Of a stretch of DNA of 39,294 nt, positions 15,769-25,782 are shown one piece after another (position 1 is the first letter of the stretch; every line of letters begins with the position of its first letter). This stretch comes from Skermanella stibiiresistens SB22 (GTDB lineage: Bacteria > Pseudomonadota > Alphaproteobacteria > Azospirillales > Azospirillaceae). The stretch spans positions 1 to 39,294 of the forward strand of contig NZ_AVFL01000046.1 in NCBI RefSeq assembly GCF_000576635.1, given 5' to 3'. The translations under genes were made by a program, and so were the position numbers. The notes under the pieces are model-generated. The model ran no database searches. It saw only the letters and a program-made list of their open reading frames with translations, and was not told where the DNA came from.

Positions 15769-15965
15769 AACTATCGCCGATCGGGCGTGCTCGGGAGCGG
15801 GTCCGGACGCCCGGCCGAACAGGTAGCCTCACGCTGTCGCCTCAGGACCGGGACACGGCACAGGATCGGTATCGAATACGGGCAGGATCATGTCGGATCA
15901 CCGAATGCAGAGGTAAGCAGCCGGTTCCGCAGCCACGGTTTGGTCGTTTACTGAAGGGACGGGTG

Positions 15966-17549
15966 ATGGAACTCATTCGGGCAATGCTCGAGCAACAGCC
16001 GTTGATGGCGCTGTTTCTCACGATCGCGGTAGGTTACATCGTGGGAGAACTCAGCATCAAAGGATTTTCCCTTGGCGTGGGCGCGGTTCTCTTCGTCGCC
16101 CTGGCATTGGGGTGGTTCGCACCCAAGGCGGCGCCGGCGCCGATTGTCGGAACGCTCGGCCTGTCGCTCTTCCTTTATGCCGTCGGCATCCAATACGGCA
16201 GGCAGTTCTTTCTTGGATTGACAAGCGCCGCTGGGCTGAAGGCAAACCTGATGGCGCTGGCCGGGGTGTTGCTGTCCGGTGCCGTCAGCCTGCTGTTCGT
16301 TAGGACGGCGGGCATCGATCCGGGGCATGCGCTGGGGCTGTTCGCGGGATCGGGAACCAGCACGGCGGCGTTGCAGCCGGCCGTAGCCCGGCTCGGCGAC
16401 GATCCGACTGTGGGCTACTCGGTGTCATATCCGTTCGGCGTCGCCGGCCCCATCCTGCTTCTCTACCTTGCCTTCGTCATTCTGAAGCCCAGGATCGAGG
16501 CGCATGCGGGATCCGGCATGGAGTTTCTCGAGATCACCCTACTGAATTCGCAATTTGTCGGCAGGAGATTGAGCGACTTAGCCGTCACGCTTCCCGCACA
16601 GGTGCGGATCGTGGCGCTACGGCGCAACCACCATAACCAGCCGGCGCCTCCGGACACCGTCATCGCCGAGAAAGACGTTCTGCTGGCCGTCAGCCCCACG
16701 AGGGCGGCGCTCGACCAGGCAAGTGGGATCCTGGGCGATGCGGCCCCCGGGCGCATCACCGGTGATCGCCGCGATCTCGACTATCTGCGCGTATTCGCGT
16801 CCCGGCCCGGTTTAGTCGGCCGGATGCTGGGCGATCTCGACCTGCCAGGCGCTGGGAATTCGACCGTGGTCCACGTCCGGCGCGGCGACGCCGACCTTGA
16901 GGCGCGGCCGGATCTCGTGCTCGAGTTCGGCGACCGTGTCGGCCTGCTCGCTCACCGGGACAACTTCGTGGAGCTGCGCAAATTCTTTGGTGACTCGATC
17001 AAAGGCACCGCCGAGTTCAGCTACATCTCCATCGGTCTGGGCATGGCGCTGGGATTCCTGGTCGGCGCTATCGCCATATCGCTGCCCGGCATAGGCAGGA
17101 TAGTGTTGGGACTGGCGGGCGTGCTGATCGTGGCATTGATCCTGGGCAGCCTCCGTCGTACAGCCGGCCTGAACTGGACCGTTCCGATTTCGGCCAACCT
17201 GGTGCTGCGCAACCTCGGGCTCACCCTGTTCCTGGCCCAGGTCGGCATGGCCTCCGGCCCCAGGTTCGCGGCAACCGTTACGGAAACGGGTTTCCTGATG
17301 CTGGGAATGGGCGTGGTGGTGCTGGCGGCACTGGTCCTGCCGGTTCTCGTATTGGGCCTGTTCGTCTTCCGGATGCCGTTCGACGACGTGGTGGGCATCG
17401 TCGCCGGCGCCACCGGCAACCCGGCAATCCTGGCCTACGCCAACCGGCTGGCGCCCACGGACCGCCCGGATGTCGGGTATGCCATGATCTTTCCCGCCAT
17501 GACGATCGTGAAGGTTCTGTTCGTCAATATTGTCCTGACACTTCTATGA
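15966..17549 (+). CDS. AspT/YidE/YbjL-type antiporter
   Basis: Inner-membrane exchanger of the aspartate:alanine antiporter family. Aspartate/alanine exchange by AspT creates a proton-motive force through decarboxylation; the substrate here is unknown and no decarboxylase gene is nearby. The 527-residue protein has the family's duplicated layout: an N-terminal membrane half (about 1-180, with GLFAGSGTSTAALQPA), two TrkA-C-like cytoplasmic domains (about 185-260 and 268-345, with FVGRRLSDLAV and LVGRMLGDLDLPG), and a C-terminal membrane half (about 350-527, with GIVAGATGNPAILAYANRL matching the first half). I chose ATG 15966 over the adjacent GTG 15963; AAGGGAC lies upstream. A role in electrogenic exchange during fermentation is inferred from context. 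Confidence 0.88.
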   Translation: MELIRAMLEQQPLMALFLTIAVGYIVGELSIKGFSLGVGAVLFVALALGWFAPKAAPAPIVGTLGLSLFLYAVGIQYGRQFFLGLTSAAGLKANLMALAGVLLSGAVSLLFVRTAGIDPGHALGLFAGSGTSTAALQPAVARLGDDPTVGYSVSYPFGVAGPILLLYLAFVILKPRIEAHAGSGMEFLEITLLNSQFVGRRLSDLAVTLPAQVRIVALRRNHHNQPAPPDTVIAEKDVLLAVSPTRAALDQASGILGDAAPGRITGDRRDLDYLRVFASRPGLVGRMLGDLDLPGAGNSTVVHVRRGDADLEARPDLVLEFGDRVGLLAHRDNFVELRKFFGDSIKGTAEFSYISIGLGMALGFLVGAIAISLPGIGRIVLGLAGVLIVALILGSLRRTAGLNWTVPISANLVLRNLGLTLFLAQVGMASGPRFAATVTETGFLMLGMGVVVLAALVLPVLVLGLFVFRMPFDDVVGIVAGATGNPAILAYANRLAPTDRPDVGYAMIFPAMTIVKVLFVNIVLTLL

Positions 17550-17655
17550 CATGGCTGCAACGGCTGAGGTGCTGACTACGCGTACTGAAGCGGGCAGGCG
17601 CAGAGGGAGAGTCGGGTACAGGCCGCGCTGGACGCTTCTGACCAGGAGGTGAGAC

Positions 17656-18984
17656 ATGAAAAGTCTGGCGGCTTTTGTCATGGCTGCCTGTTTCGTTATC
17701 TTACCGGCTTGTATGTCCTTTGCCGAACTGCCGGATCCCGATCAAGGAACATTCCTTCGGGGAAGCGAAATCACGGAAGTCGTTAACAGGGATTTCATTC
17801 GCTTCGATCCGCATTGCGTCCCGCATCGACAGCGGTTCGGAGCGCGCCTAGACCTCCTGGCCGGAAGGCTGGCAGCATTCCAGGCGGATGGCAATGAAAT
17901 GGAGTGCTCGAACCAGATCTACCTCGAGGCGAAAAGGTTCTATCACTATACGGCTTATTGGGATCGTCTCGACAGACGGCTTGACGATCTTGCGAAGAGC
18001 CTTGAACAGCCGGATCAGGTCTTTGCCACGCACTAATCAGCCGAGACTGGGCTCTGGGGACCGTGCTACGAGCAACCGTTCATGAAGCTCGAAGCGACCG
18101 CGCTCGCCTTGATTGGGCTGGAGATGATGGGCGTGGCGCCGAAGTTCGCGGTAAAGCTGCCCCCACCCTTCGATACGCCCCTGGCGGCGTTCGAGCATTT
18201 TCGCGGCTTCCTGGTGTCGGACATCGGCCGGACGGGCATGGATCATCGAGGTGAATTGGGCGGCATAACGACAATCGCATCCCTCACATATTTTAAGGAT
18301 TACCTTCAAAACTACCTGAACAACGAGGTCGAGGGTCTTCCACGAAACGAAGGAGGAGCTGGAGCGAAAACCCAGGAATACATGGAAGAATTCTTGAAGA
18401 TTGTTCAAGAATGGCAGGATCCGGCTACCGGATATTCGGGACCGTCTAATTGGGGCGACGGTCGTTTGTACAAAAGCGCTGATCTAAGCTACACGTTCCA
18501 CATCATCTCATACAGGCGAGGCAACGTCGATCACTGACCCAGGATAATCGATACGACGATGGCCATCGAGAACGAGCCTTATCCATTCGGTTGGAAGCAC
18601 GACGGCAGCTATGTGAACCATAATAACTACGACGTGGCGAATATCTTCCGATATGGCTGGCCGCATATGTCCCCGGAGCAAAAGCGACGTGCGGCATCAA
18701 AAATCAGGGACATGTTGCACTGGACCTTGAACTCGTCCCTGCAGAACGACGGTTCATTCCGGACAGTCCCGGCATTCTTCAGCTGAGTTGGCGCGGAGTT
18801 TTATTTCGGTGTATCGTTTCTCCAGACGATTGGCTTCTGGGATGAATCCAAGCGGTTCTGGTCCGGAAAGAGTTTTCCCGAGGCGGATGCCTTCTGCACG
18901 CGCATCAGGACGAGACTTGTGGCAATTGCACTTAGGACGCATGAGTCCAGTGCGGCACTCTCTCAGATTGAGAAAGCCTGCTGA
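17656..18984 (+). pseudogene. Exported protein gene with three in-frame stops and no frameshift
   Basis: One frame of 443 codons runs from ATG 17656 (perfect AGGAGGTGAGAC site) to TGA 18982. It is interrupted by TAA at 18034, TGA at 18535 and TGA at 18784. Protein-like sequence continues directly across each stop (FATH-stop-SAETGLWGPCYEQ; RGNVDH-stop-PRIIDTTMAIEN; VPAFFS-stop-VGAEFYFGVSF), so this was one gene. The N-terminus is a signal or lipoprotein peptide (LPAC at about 16-19). The rest is rich in aromatic, Gly and Asn residues and resembles alpha/alpha-toroid proteins only vaguely; I assign no function. The stops fit CAA-to-TAA and two TGG-to-TGA changes. The first 126 codons could still yield a short exported product. 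Confidence 0.8.
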
Positions 18985-19026
18985 AATTCACTCGCTTTGA
19001 TACTGAGCAGAAGAGTTGGGGAGATC

Positions 19027-19953
19027 ATGAAACCGATCGTGACTTTGACCCTGAACCCCACCATCGACGCTTCGGCGAAAGTGGAGGTTGTCCGTCCGAC
19101 CCACAAGGTCCGGAGCTTCGAAGAGCGCTACGATCCCGGTGGCGGCGGCATCAATGTCGCCCGTGTGATCAACGAACTGGGTGGCCGCTCACTAGCCGTT
19201 TATCTAGCGGGCGGCCTGACCGGCGGCGTTCTCGACACCATGGTGAAGAGGGCGGGTGTCCGTCACTGGACAGTGCCGGTTTCGGGACTGACGCGAGTCA
19301 GCCATGTCGTCCATGAATTATCAACCGGCAAGGAATTCCGCTTCACCCCCGAAGGTCCGGAAATCCTGGAGGAGGAATGGCGCACCTGCCTTGAACAGCT
19401 TACCATGCTCGACTTCGACTATCTTGTTGCAAGCGGCAGTCTGCCGCGCGGCGTGCCGGAGGATTTCTATAGGATCGCAGCCGGAATCGCAGCGGCGAAA
19501 CGAGCGAAGTTCGTCCTCGATACCTCCGGTCCGGCACTGAAGGCCGCTCTTGGGCACGGCATCCACCTCGCCAAGCCCAGCCGTGGTGAACTCGAAGGGC
19601 TGACTGGGCGGGATCTGAAGGATCCCGGTGCCCTTGTCTCGGTGGCTCAGGAGCTGATGGCGTGGGGAGCGGCCAAACACCTCGTAATAACGATGGGGCA
19701 TGAAGGCGCGCTACTTGTCTCGGTTGACGTGGTCAAGCACCTGCGCGCGCCTGAGGTGGAGGTCAGGAGCGCCGTCGGGGCTGGCGACAGCTTTGTTGGC
19801 GCGATGACGCTGGGTCTCGCCCTTGGGCGTACGGTCAAGGATGCTTTCGCCTTCGGAGTTGCGGCAGGAACGGCAACGGTAACGACGATCGGCACCGAAC
19901 TGTGTCAGCGGGAGCGTGTTGAAGCATTTTACGAAACCTTGACGCAGGGATAG
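19027..19953 (+). CDS. pfkB: 6-phosphofructokinase, PfkB (ribokinase) family
   Basis: ATP-dependent phosphorylation of fructose 6-phosphate (possibly another phosphohexose) in glycolysis. The start ATG 19027 has GGGGAG 6 bp upstream and gives 308 residues, the size of E. coli Pfk-2. Landmarks in order: TLTLNPTIDAS (6-16), the sugar-binding PGGGGINVAR (37-46), SGSLPRGVP (136-144), KPSRGELEGL (183-192), and the anion hole with catalytic Asp254 in VGAGDSFVGAM. The PGGGGINVAR form and the C-terminal GTELC closely follow Pfk-2 rather than FruK. Many relatives rely on the Entner-Doudoroff route, so this gene would open the Embden-Meyerhof route for glycogen-derived sugar. It converges with ldh; a small hairpin (GTGCA-gttgt-TGCAC at 19956) follows it. 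Confidence 0.88.
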   Translation: MKPIVTLTLNPTIDASAKVEVVRPTHKVRSFEERYDPGGGGINVARVINELGGRSLAVYLAGGLTGGVLDTMVKRAGVRHWTVPVSGLTRVSHVVHELSTGKEFRFTPEGPEILEEEWRTCLEQLTMLDFDYLVASGSLPRGVPEDFYRIAAGIAAAKRAKFVLDTSGPALKAALGHGIHLAKPSRGELEGLTGRDLKDPGALVSVAQELMAWGAAKHLVITMGHEGALLVSVDVVKHLRAPEVEVRSAVGAGDSFVGAMTLGLALGRTVKDAFAFGVAAGTATVTTIGTELCQRERVEAFYETLTQG

Positions 19954-20103
19954 CCGTGCAGTTGTTGCACAGCACGAAACCAGCGCAACATGCGGATATC
20001 CGGTTTTTCCTCCTTCAACGGCGCGGAGACGGCAGCGGCATGATCCCAAATCCATGATGGTTCGCAACTGCTCCACTCCGCGCCCGACCCCGTCCTGCTG
20101 GAT

Positions 20104-21108
<1,005 letters not shown>

Positions 21109-21133
21109 TCACGGAATGCACCGATTGCTCCCA

Positions 21134-23260
21134 TCAGCGGTTCATCGTCCCTCGCAATCCGGCAAGTAGAACGACAACGGAGTGGGCCGCCGCCCGATAC
21201 GTGCAGCCGGACAGCGGGGCTGCCATCTCCCACGGACTGATGTCTTGCGGCGCATCGAGCGCGGTGTCGATCCATCGGCGCCACGGGCGTGCGCCGTCGC
21301 CCACCGGCGGAAGCTCGAATTCCAACGGTTCCCAAAACGCATTCAGGATCAGGTATATGCTGATCCCCTCCTGGCGGAGCTCCACCTCGAAAGCAAAGGC
21401 GAGGGAATTCTCCTCCCAGTCCGGTCGTCCTACCTTTACGCCGTGCCAGGTTTTGCTCGCCTGTCGGATCAGCTCGTTCAGACTCCAGCGCCGGCGCTCA
21501 TGCTCCGTGTCGCGCAGGCGCCGTCGGCCGCACAGCAGGGTCACGAACCGATGGACGTCCGCATGCCGCTCGACCAGATCCCAGTCGAACCAGCTGAGCT
21601 CATTGTCCTGGCAGTAGGCGTTGTTGTTGCCGGACTGGGTGCGGCGCACCTCGTCCCCCATCAGGATCATCGGCATACCAAGCGAGAGCAGGGTGACGGC
21701 CAGGAAGTTTTTTACCTGCCGGTTCCGAAGCTTCTCGACAGCCGGATCGTCGGACGGCCCCTCGATGCCGCAGTTCCAACTGCGGTTGTCATCGGCGCCG
21801 TCGCGGTTGCCCTCGTCATTGGCCTCGTTGTGCTTGTGGTCATAGGACACAAGGTCGTTGAGGGTGAAACCGTCGTGGCATGTGATGAAGTTGACGCTCT
21901 GCTCGGCTTCGCGTTCCTCGTGCCCGTAGATATTGGGGCTCCCCACCAGCCGGTCCGCCATCCGCGCCGCCGATCCCGGCTCACCGTGGAAGAGGGCCCT
22001 GACGTCGTCGCGGAACCTGCCGTTCCACTCCTTCCAGCTATCTCCGATGAAGCTGCCGACCTGATAAAGACCCGCCGCATCCCAGGCCTCGGCAAAGAGC
22101 TTGGTGCCCGCGAGCGCCGGGTCCGTGTCGATGTCCCACAGGACCGGCGGGTTCGGGATCGGCTGGCCCGTCGGGTCGCGCGCGAGGATCGACGCGAGAT
22201 CGAACCGGAAGCCGTCCACGTGCATCTCCTCCACCCAGTAGCGGAGACTGTCCACGATCATCCGGCGGACGACCGGGTGGTTGGCATTCAGGGTGTTTCC
22301 GGTGCCGGTATAGTTGGCGTAGCCTGAACGATCCTCCTGAAGGATGTAGAACGCGGTGTTGTCCAAACCGCGAAAGCACAGCGTCGGTCCGTCCTCGCCA
22401 CCTTCCGCGGTGTGGTTGAACACGACGTCGAGTACGACCTCGATGCCCGCCCGGTGCAGCGCCTTGACCATGTCGCGGAACTCGTCCACCGGGCCGAGAG
22501 GGTCTTGGCGCGAACTGTATGCCTGATGCGGGGCAAAGAACGAGACTGGTGCGTAGCCCCAGTAGTTGACCTTTCCCGGCGGGCAATCCTGGGCATCGAA
22601 CTGGAACACCGGCAGCAGTTCGACCGCCGTGATGCCCAACTGCTGAAGGTAAGGGATCTTTTCGATCAGGCCGGCGAAAGTGCCGCGGGTCGTCTCGCCG
22701 ACACCGGAACTGGGATGGCGGGTGAAACCGCGCACATGCATTTCGTAGATGATGGTCTGCGCGGATGACAATCGCAGCGGCTGGTCGCCTTCCCAATCGT
22801 AGGCGCTTGGGTTGACCACGACGCTCTTCATCGCCGTCGCAATGTTGCTATCGGCCCCTTTGGCGGCATCGCGGCTGTAGCGATCCGGAACAACCACGCC
22901 ACGGCCGTAGGGATCGAGAAGAACCTTGGCTGGATCGAAGCGCATACCGCTCGAAGGGTCCCATGGCCCTTCGACACAGTAGCCGTAGATCTGGCCCGCC
23001 ATGACGCCAGGAATGAAGACGTGCCAGTAGTGCCCGGTGCGATTGGATGCCGGATCGATGCGGATGGCGCGGGCGGGCTGGGCGTCGTCGGCGTCATCGA
23101 ACAGCAGCAGCACGATCCCGGTGGCATGCTTCGAGAACACGCAGAAGTTCACCCCTTCGCGGCACGGCGTCGCCCCCAGGGGTGAACTGGTTCCCCGTTG
23201 GTCTTGGGGCTGGCAGGCAGGGATCGTGTGCGCCGGATCATCTATCAGGGCACTGGGCAT
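21134..23260 (-). CDS. glgX: Glycogen debranching enzyme (isoamylase type)
   Basis: Hydrolyses alpha-1,6 branches in limit dextrin left by glycogen phosphorylase. The chosen ATG 23260 gives 708 residues with the usual N-terminal carbohydrate-binding module (GATPCREGVNFCVFS, 29-43). A longer frame to 23359 lies wholly within glgP and is rejected. The GH13 barrel shows VVFNHTAEGG (279-288), nucleophile Asp354 in DGFRFDLASIL, acid/base Glu391 in LFAEAWDAAG, and Asp463 in CHDGFTLNDL, so all three carboxylates are present. GDEVRRTQSGNNNAYCQDNE is the typical GlgX segment. The start overlaps the glgP stop by 16 bp, so the pair is probably cotranslated. Confidence 0.92.
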   Translation of the reverse strand: MPSALIDDPAHTIPACQPQDQRGTSSPLGATPCREGVNFCVFSKHATGIVLLLFDDADDAQPARAIRIDPASNRTGHYWHVFIPGVMAGQIYGYCVEGPWDPSSGMRFDPAKVLLDPYGRGVVVPDRYSRDAAKGADSNIATAMKSVVVNPSAYDWEGDQPLRLSSAQTIIYEMHVRGFTRHPSSGVGETTRGTFAGLIEKIPYLQQLGITAVELLPVFQFDAQDCPPGKVNYWGYAPVSFFAPHQAYSSRQDPLGPVDEFRDMVKALHRAGIEVVLDVVFNHTAEGGEDGPTLCFRGLDNTAFYILQEDRSGYANYTGTGNTLNANHPVVRRMIVDSLRYWVEEMHVDGFRFDLASILARDPTGQPIPNPPVLWDIDTDPALAGTKLFAEAWDAAGLYQVGSFIGDSWKEWNGRFRDDVRALFHGEPGSAARMADRLVGSPNIYGHEEREAEQSVNFITCHDGFTLNDLVSYDHKHNEANDEGNRDGADDNRSWNCGIEGPSDDPAVEKLRNRQVKNFLAVTLLSLGMPMILMGDEVRRTQSGNNNAYCQDNELSWFDWDLVERHADVHRFVTLLCGRRRLRDTEHERRRWSLNELIRQASKTWHGVKVGRPDWEENSLAFAFEVELRQEGISIYLILNAFWEPLEFELPPVGDGARPWRRWIDTALDAPQDISPWEMAAPLSGCTYRAAAHSVVVLLAGLRGTMNR

Positions 23261-25755
23261 GGTTTCACATCCCAGATTTCGGCCGCATACTCCCCGATGG
23301 TGCGGTCGCTGGAGAACCTGCCGGAACCGGCTACGTTCAGGATGACCTTGCGCGCCCACCCCATGGGGTCGGCATACAGCTCGAGCAGCCGCCGGTCCGC
23401 CTCGAGATAGGCTGTAAGGTCCGCCAAGTGCATGTAGTTGTCGCCGCCCGTCAGCAAGGTCTGGCGCAGCGGCTCGAAGATGCCCGGCTCATAGCGGCTG
23501 AAGTGGTCGGAGAAGATCAGGTCGAGGGCGGCACGGGTTTCCGGCTCGTTGTCGTAGTGCCACTGCGGGCTGTACCAGCTACGGCTGCCGGCCACCTGCT
23601 CCGCCGTCAGGCCGAACATGAAGAAGTTTTCCTCTCCGGCGGCCTCGGCCATCTCGATCGTGGCGCCGTCGCGCGTGCCGATCGTCAGCGCTCCGTTCAT
23701 CATGAACTTCATGTTGCTCGTGCCGCTCGCTTCGTAGCCGGCGGTCGAGATCTGGTTGCTCACGTCGGTGGCGGGGATCAGCCGCTCGGCTAAGGAGACG
23801 CAGTACTCGGGCAGGAACACGACCTTGAGACGGCCGCGCACGGCCGGATCGCCATCGATGGTGCCGGCCAGACTGTTGAGAAACTTGATGATGATCTTGG
23901 CCAGGTGGTAGGCCGGCGCCGCCTTGCCCGCGAAGAAGAACGTGCGCGGCGCCATCTCAAGATCCGGATTTTGCCGAAGCCGATCGTAGAGCACCACCAC
24001 GCGCAGCGCGTTGAGCAGTTGCCGCTTGTACTCATGGATGCGCTTTATCTGACAGTCGAAAATCGTATCGGGGTCCACCGTCACGCCGGACGTCAATTTC
24101 AGCCAGTTCGCGAACTGCGTTTTGGCCTCGCGCTTCGCGGCGCTGACGGCATCGCCGAAACCTTTATCATCGGCCAGCGGCCTCAGCCTCGCCAGCTCGT
24201 CAAGGTCCGTGATCCAGCCGTCGCCGATGGCCCTGGTGATGCTGTGGGCAAGGTGTGGGTTGGCCAGCAGGAGCCAGCGCCGGGGCGTCACGCCGTTGGT
24301 CTTGTTGCTGAAGCGCTCGGGGAACGTCTCGGTCAGATCCTTGACCGTCACCGTGCGCAGCAGTTCGGAATGGATGGAGGCGACGCCATTGGTGCTGTGC
24401 GTGCCGACGATGGCTAGGTTGGCCATCCGGATCCTGCGCTCGGAACCCTCCTCGATCAGAGCCACGCGCTCGACGCGGCCGTCATCGCCCGGGAAGCGAG
24501 TCCGCACCTCGTCGACGAGGCGGCGGTTGATCTCCAGGATGATCTCCAAATGCCGGGGCAGCAGCAGCGCAAACCAGGGCAGGGGCCATTTCTCCAACGC
24601 CTCCGGCAGGAGCGTGTGGTTGGTATAGGCCAGCGTTTGCCTGGTTAGGCCCCACGCCTGATCCCATCCGAGCTGCGCTTCGTCGAGCAGGATCCGCATC
24701 AATTCCGGTACCGCCAAGCTGGGGTGCGTGTCGTTGAGCTGGATGGCGACCTTGGCGGGCAGGGCGGTCCAGTCGGAATCGTGCCGACGGAAGCGCCGGA
24801 CGAGGTCCGCCAGCGAGCACGCGACCAGAAAGTATTCCTGCACGAACCTCAACCCTTGTCCCATGCTCGTGGAATCGTCGGGATAGAGTACCCGTGTCAG
24901 GGACTCCGCAGTCAGCCGCTCGGCCAGCGCGCTCACGAACTCTCCGGCGCTGAACGCCCGGAAGTCGAAGTAATCGGGCGCCGCAGCGGCCCAGAGCCGG
25001 AGCGTGTTGACGGTCTTGCCGCCGTAGCCGACGACCGGACGGTCGTACGGGATGCCGAGCAGGCTGGATGGCCTGCCGACGACCACGCCCAGGGAGCCGC
25101 CACGCACCTCGAACGAGCAGCCGAGCTGGACTTCCACCGTCTCTCCAGGCCGGGCGATTTCCCAAGGGTCGGGACGCCGCAGCCAGTTGTCAGGCTGCTC
25201 GACCTGCCAGCCGTCCTGGATCGTCTGCTTGAAGATGCCGTACTCGTAACGGAGCCCGTAGCCCATCGCCGGAAGCTGCATGGTGGCCATGGAATCGATG
25301 AAGCAAGCGGCGAGACGGCCGAGCCCGCCGTTGCCCAGGCCGGCGTCGGGTTCCTGCTCCAGCACCGCGAGCCAGTCGAGGTCCTTGTCGGCGGCGGCCC
25401 GCTCGATCGCCGGATCGAGAAGGAGATTCAGGATGTTGTTGGACAGCGAGCGTCCGATCAGGAACTCCATGGAGAGATAATAGACGCGCTTCGGGTTCTC
25501 CCGCTCGTATGTCTTCTCCGTGAGCACCCACCGTTGCGAGAGCACATCGCGGACGGAGCGGGCGACGGCTTCATAGCGTTCCCACGGTCCCAGAGCCGCC
25601 TGATCGGCCACGTTGTCGTACATGAGGTGCCGCTCGTAGAGCGCATCGCCCGTTCCGGTGAACTGGATCGGGCCGCACCCGTACTGCTCAAGGAGTTTGC
25701 TCCTGTCAACGGTGCTCTGTGTCGAAGCGCCGACTACCGTCGTGTCGCTGTCCAT
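23245..25755 (-). CDS. glgP: Glycogen/starch phosphorylase
   Basis: Releases glucose 1-phosphate from glycogen with inorganic phosphate, saving one ATP per hexose. It is a full-length (836 residues) GT35 enzyme. It opens with ERHLMYDNV and RVYYLSMEFLIGRSLSNN (conserved from about 90) and has GNGGLGRLAACF in the catalytic half. The pyridoxal-phosphate lysine is Lys683 in EASGTSNMKFMMNGAL, followed by TIGTRDGATIEM. No E. coli-type regulatory insertion is evident. The start ATG 25755 has GGGGAGGACAGG upstream. It is 27 bp downstream of the RND pump gene with no visible terminator, which ties efflux and glycogen breakdown to one transcript. Confidence 0.93.
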   Translation of the reverse strand: MDSDTTVVGASTQSTVDRSKLLEQYGCGPIQFTGTGDALYERHLMYDNVADQAALGPWERYEAVARSVRDVLSQRWVLTEKTYERENPKRVYYLSMEFLIGRSLSNNILNLLLDPAIERAAADKDLDWLAVLEQEPDAGLGNGGLGRLAACFIDSMATMQLPAMGYGLRYEYGIFKQTIQDGWQVEQPDNWLRRPDPWEIARPGETVEVQLGCSFEVRGGSLGVVVGRPSSLLGIPYDRPVVGYGGKTVNTLRLWAAAAPDYFDFRAFSAGEFVSALAERLTAESLTRVLYPDDSTSMGQGLRFVQEYFLVACSLADLVRRFRRHDSDWTALPAKVAIQLNDTHPSLAVPELMRILLDEAQLGWDQAWGLTRQTLAYTNHTLLPEALEKWPLPWFALLLPRHLEIILEINRRLVDEVRTRFPGDDGRVERVALIEEGSERRIRMANLAIVGTHSTNGVASIHSELLRTVTVKDLTETFPERFSNKTNGVTPRRWLLLANPHLAHSITRAIGDGWITDLDELARLRPLADDKGFGDAVSAAKREAKTQFANWLKLTSGVTVDPDTIFDCQIKRIHEYKRQLLNALRVVVLYDRLRQNPDLEMAPRTFFFAGKAAPAYHLAKIIIKFLNSLAGTIDGDPAVRGRLKVVFLPEYCVSLAERLIPATDVSNQISTAGYEASGTSNMKFMMNGALTIGTRDGATIEMAEAAGEENFFMFGLTAEQVAGSRSWYSPQWHYDNEPETRAALDLIFSDHFSRYEPGIFEPLRQTLLTGGDNYMHLADLTAYLEADRRLLELYADPMGWARKVILNVAGSGRFSSDRTIGEYAAEIWDVKPCPVP

Positions 25756-25782
25756 AACCTGTCCTCCCCGCGTGACGGATGC

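Noticed and set aside
18535-18786. Selenocysteine or recoded TGA codons in the 17656 gene
   Set aside because: One of the three stops is TAA, no selenocysteine-insertion hairpin is evident after the TGAs, and Trp-to-stop mutation explains them more simply.
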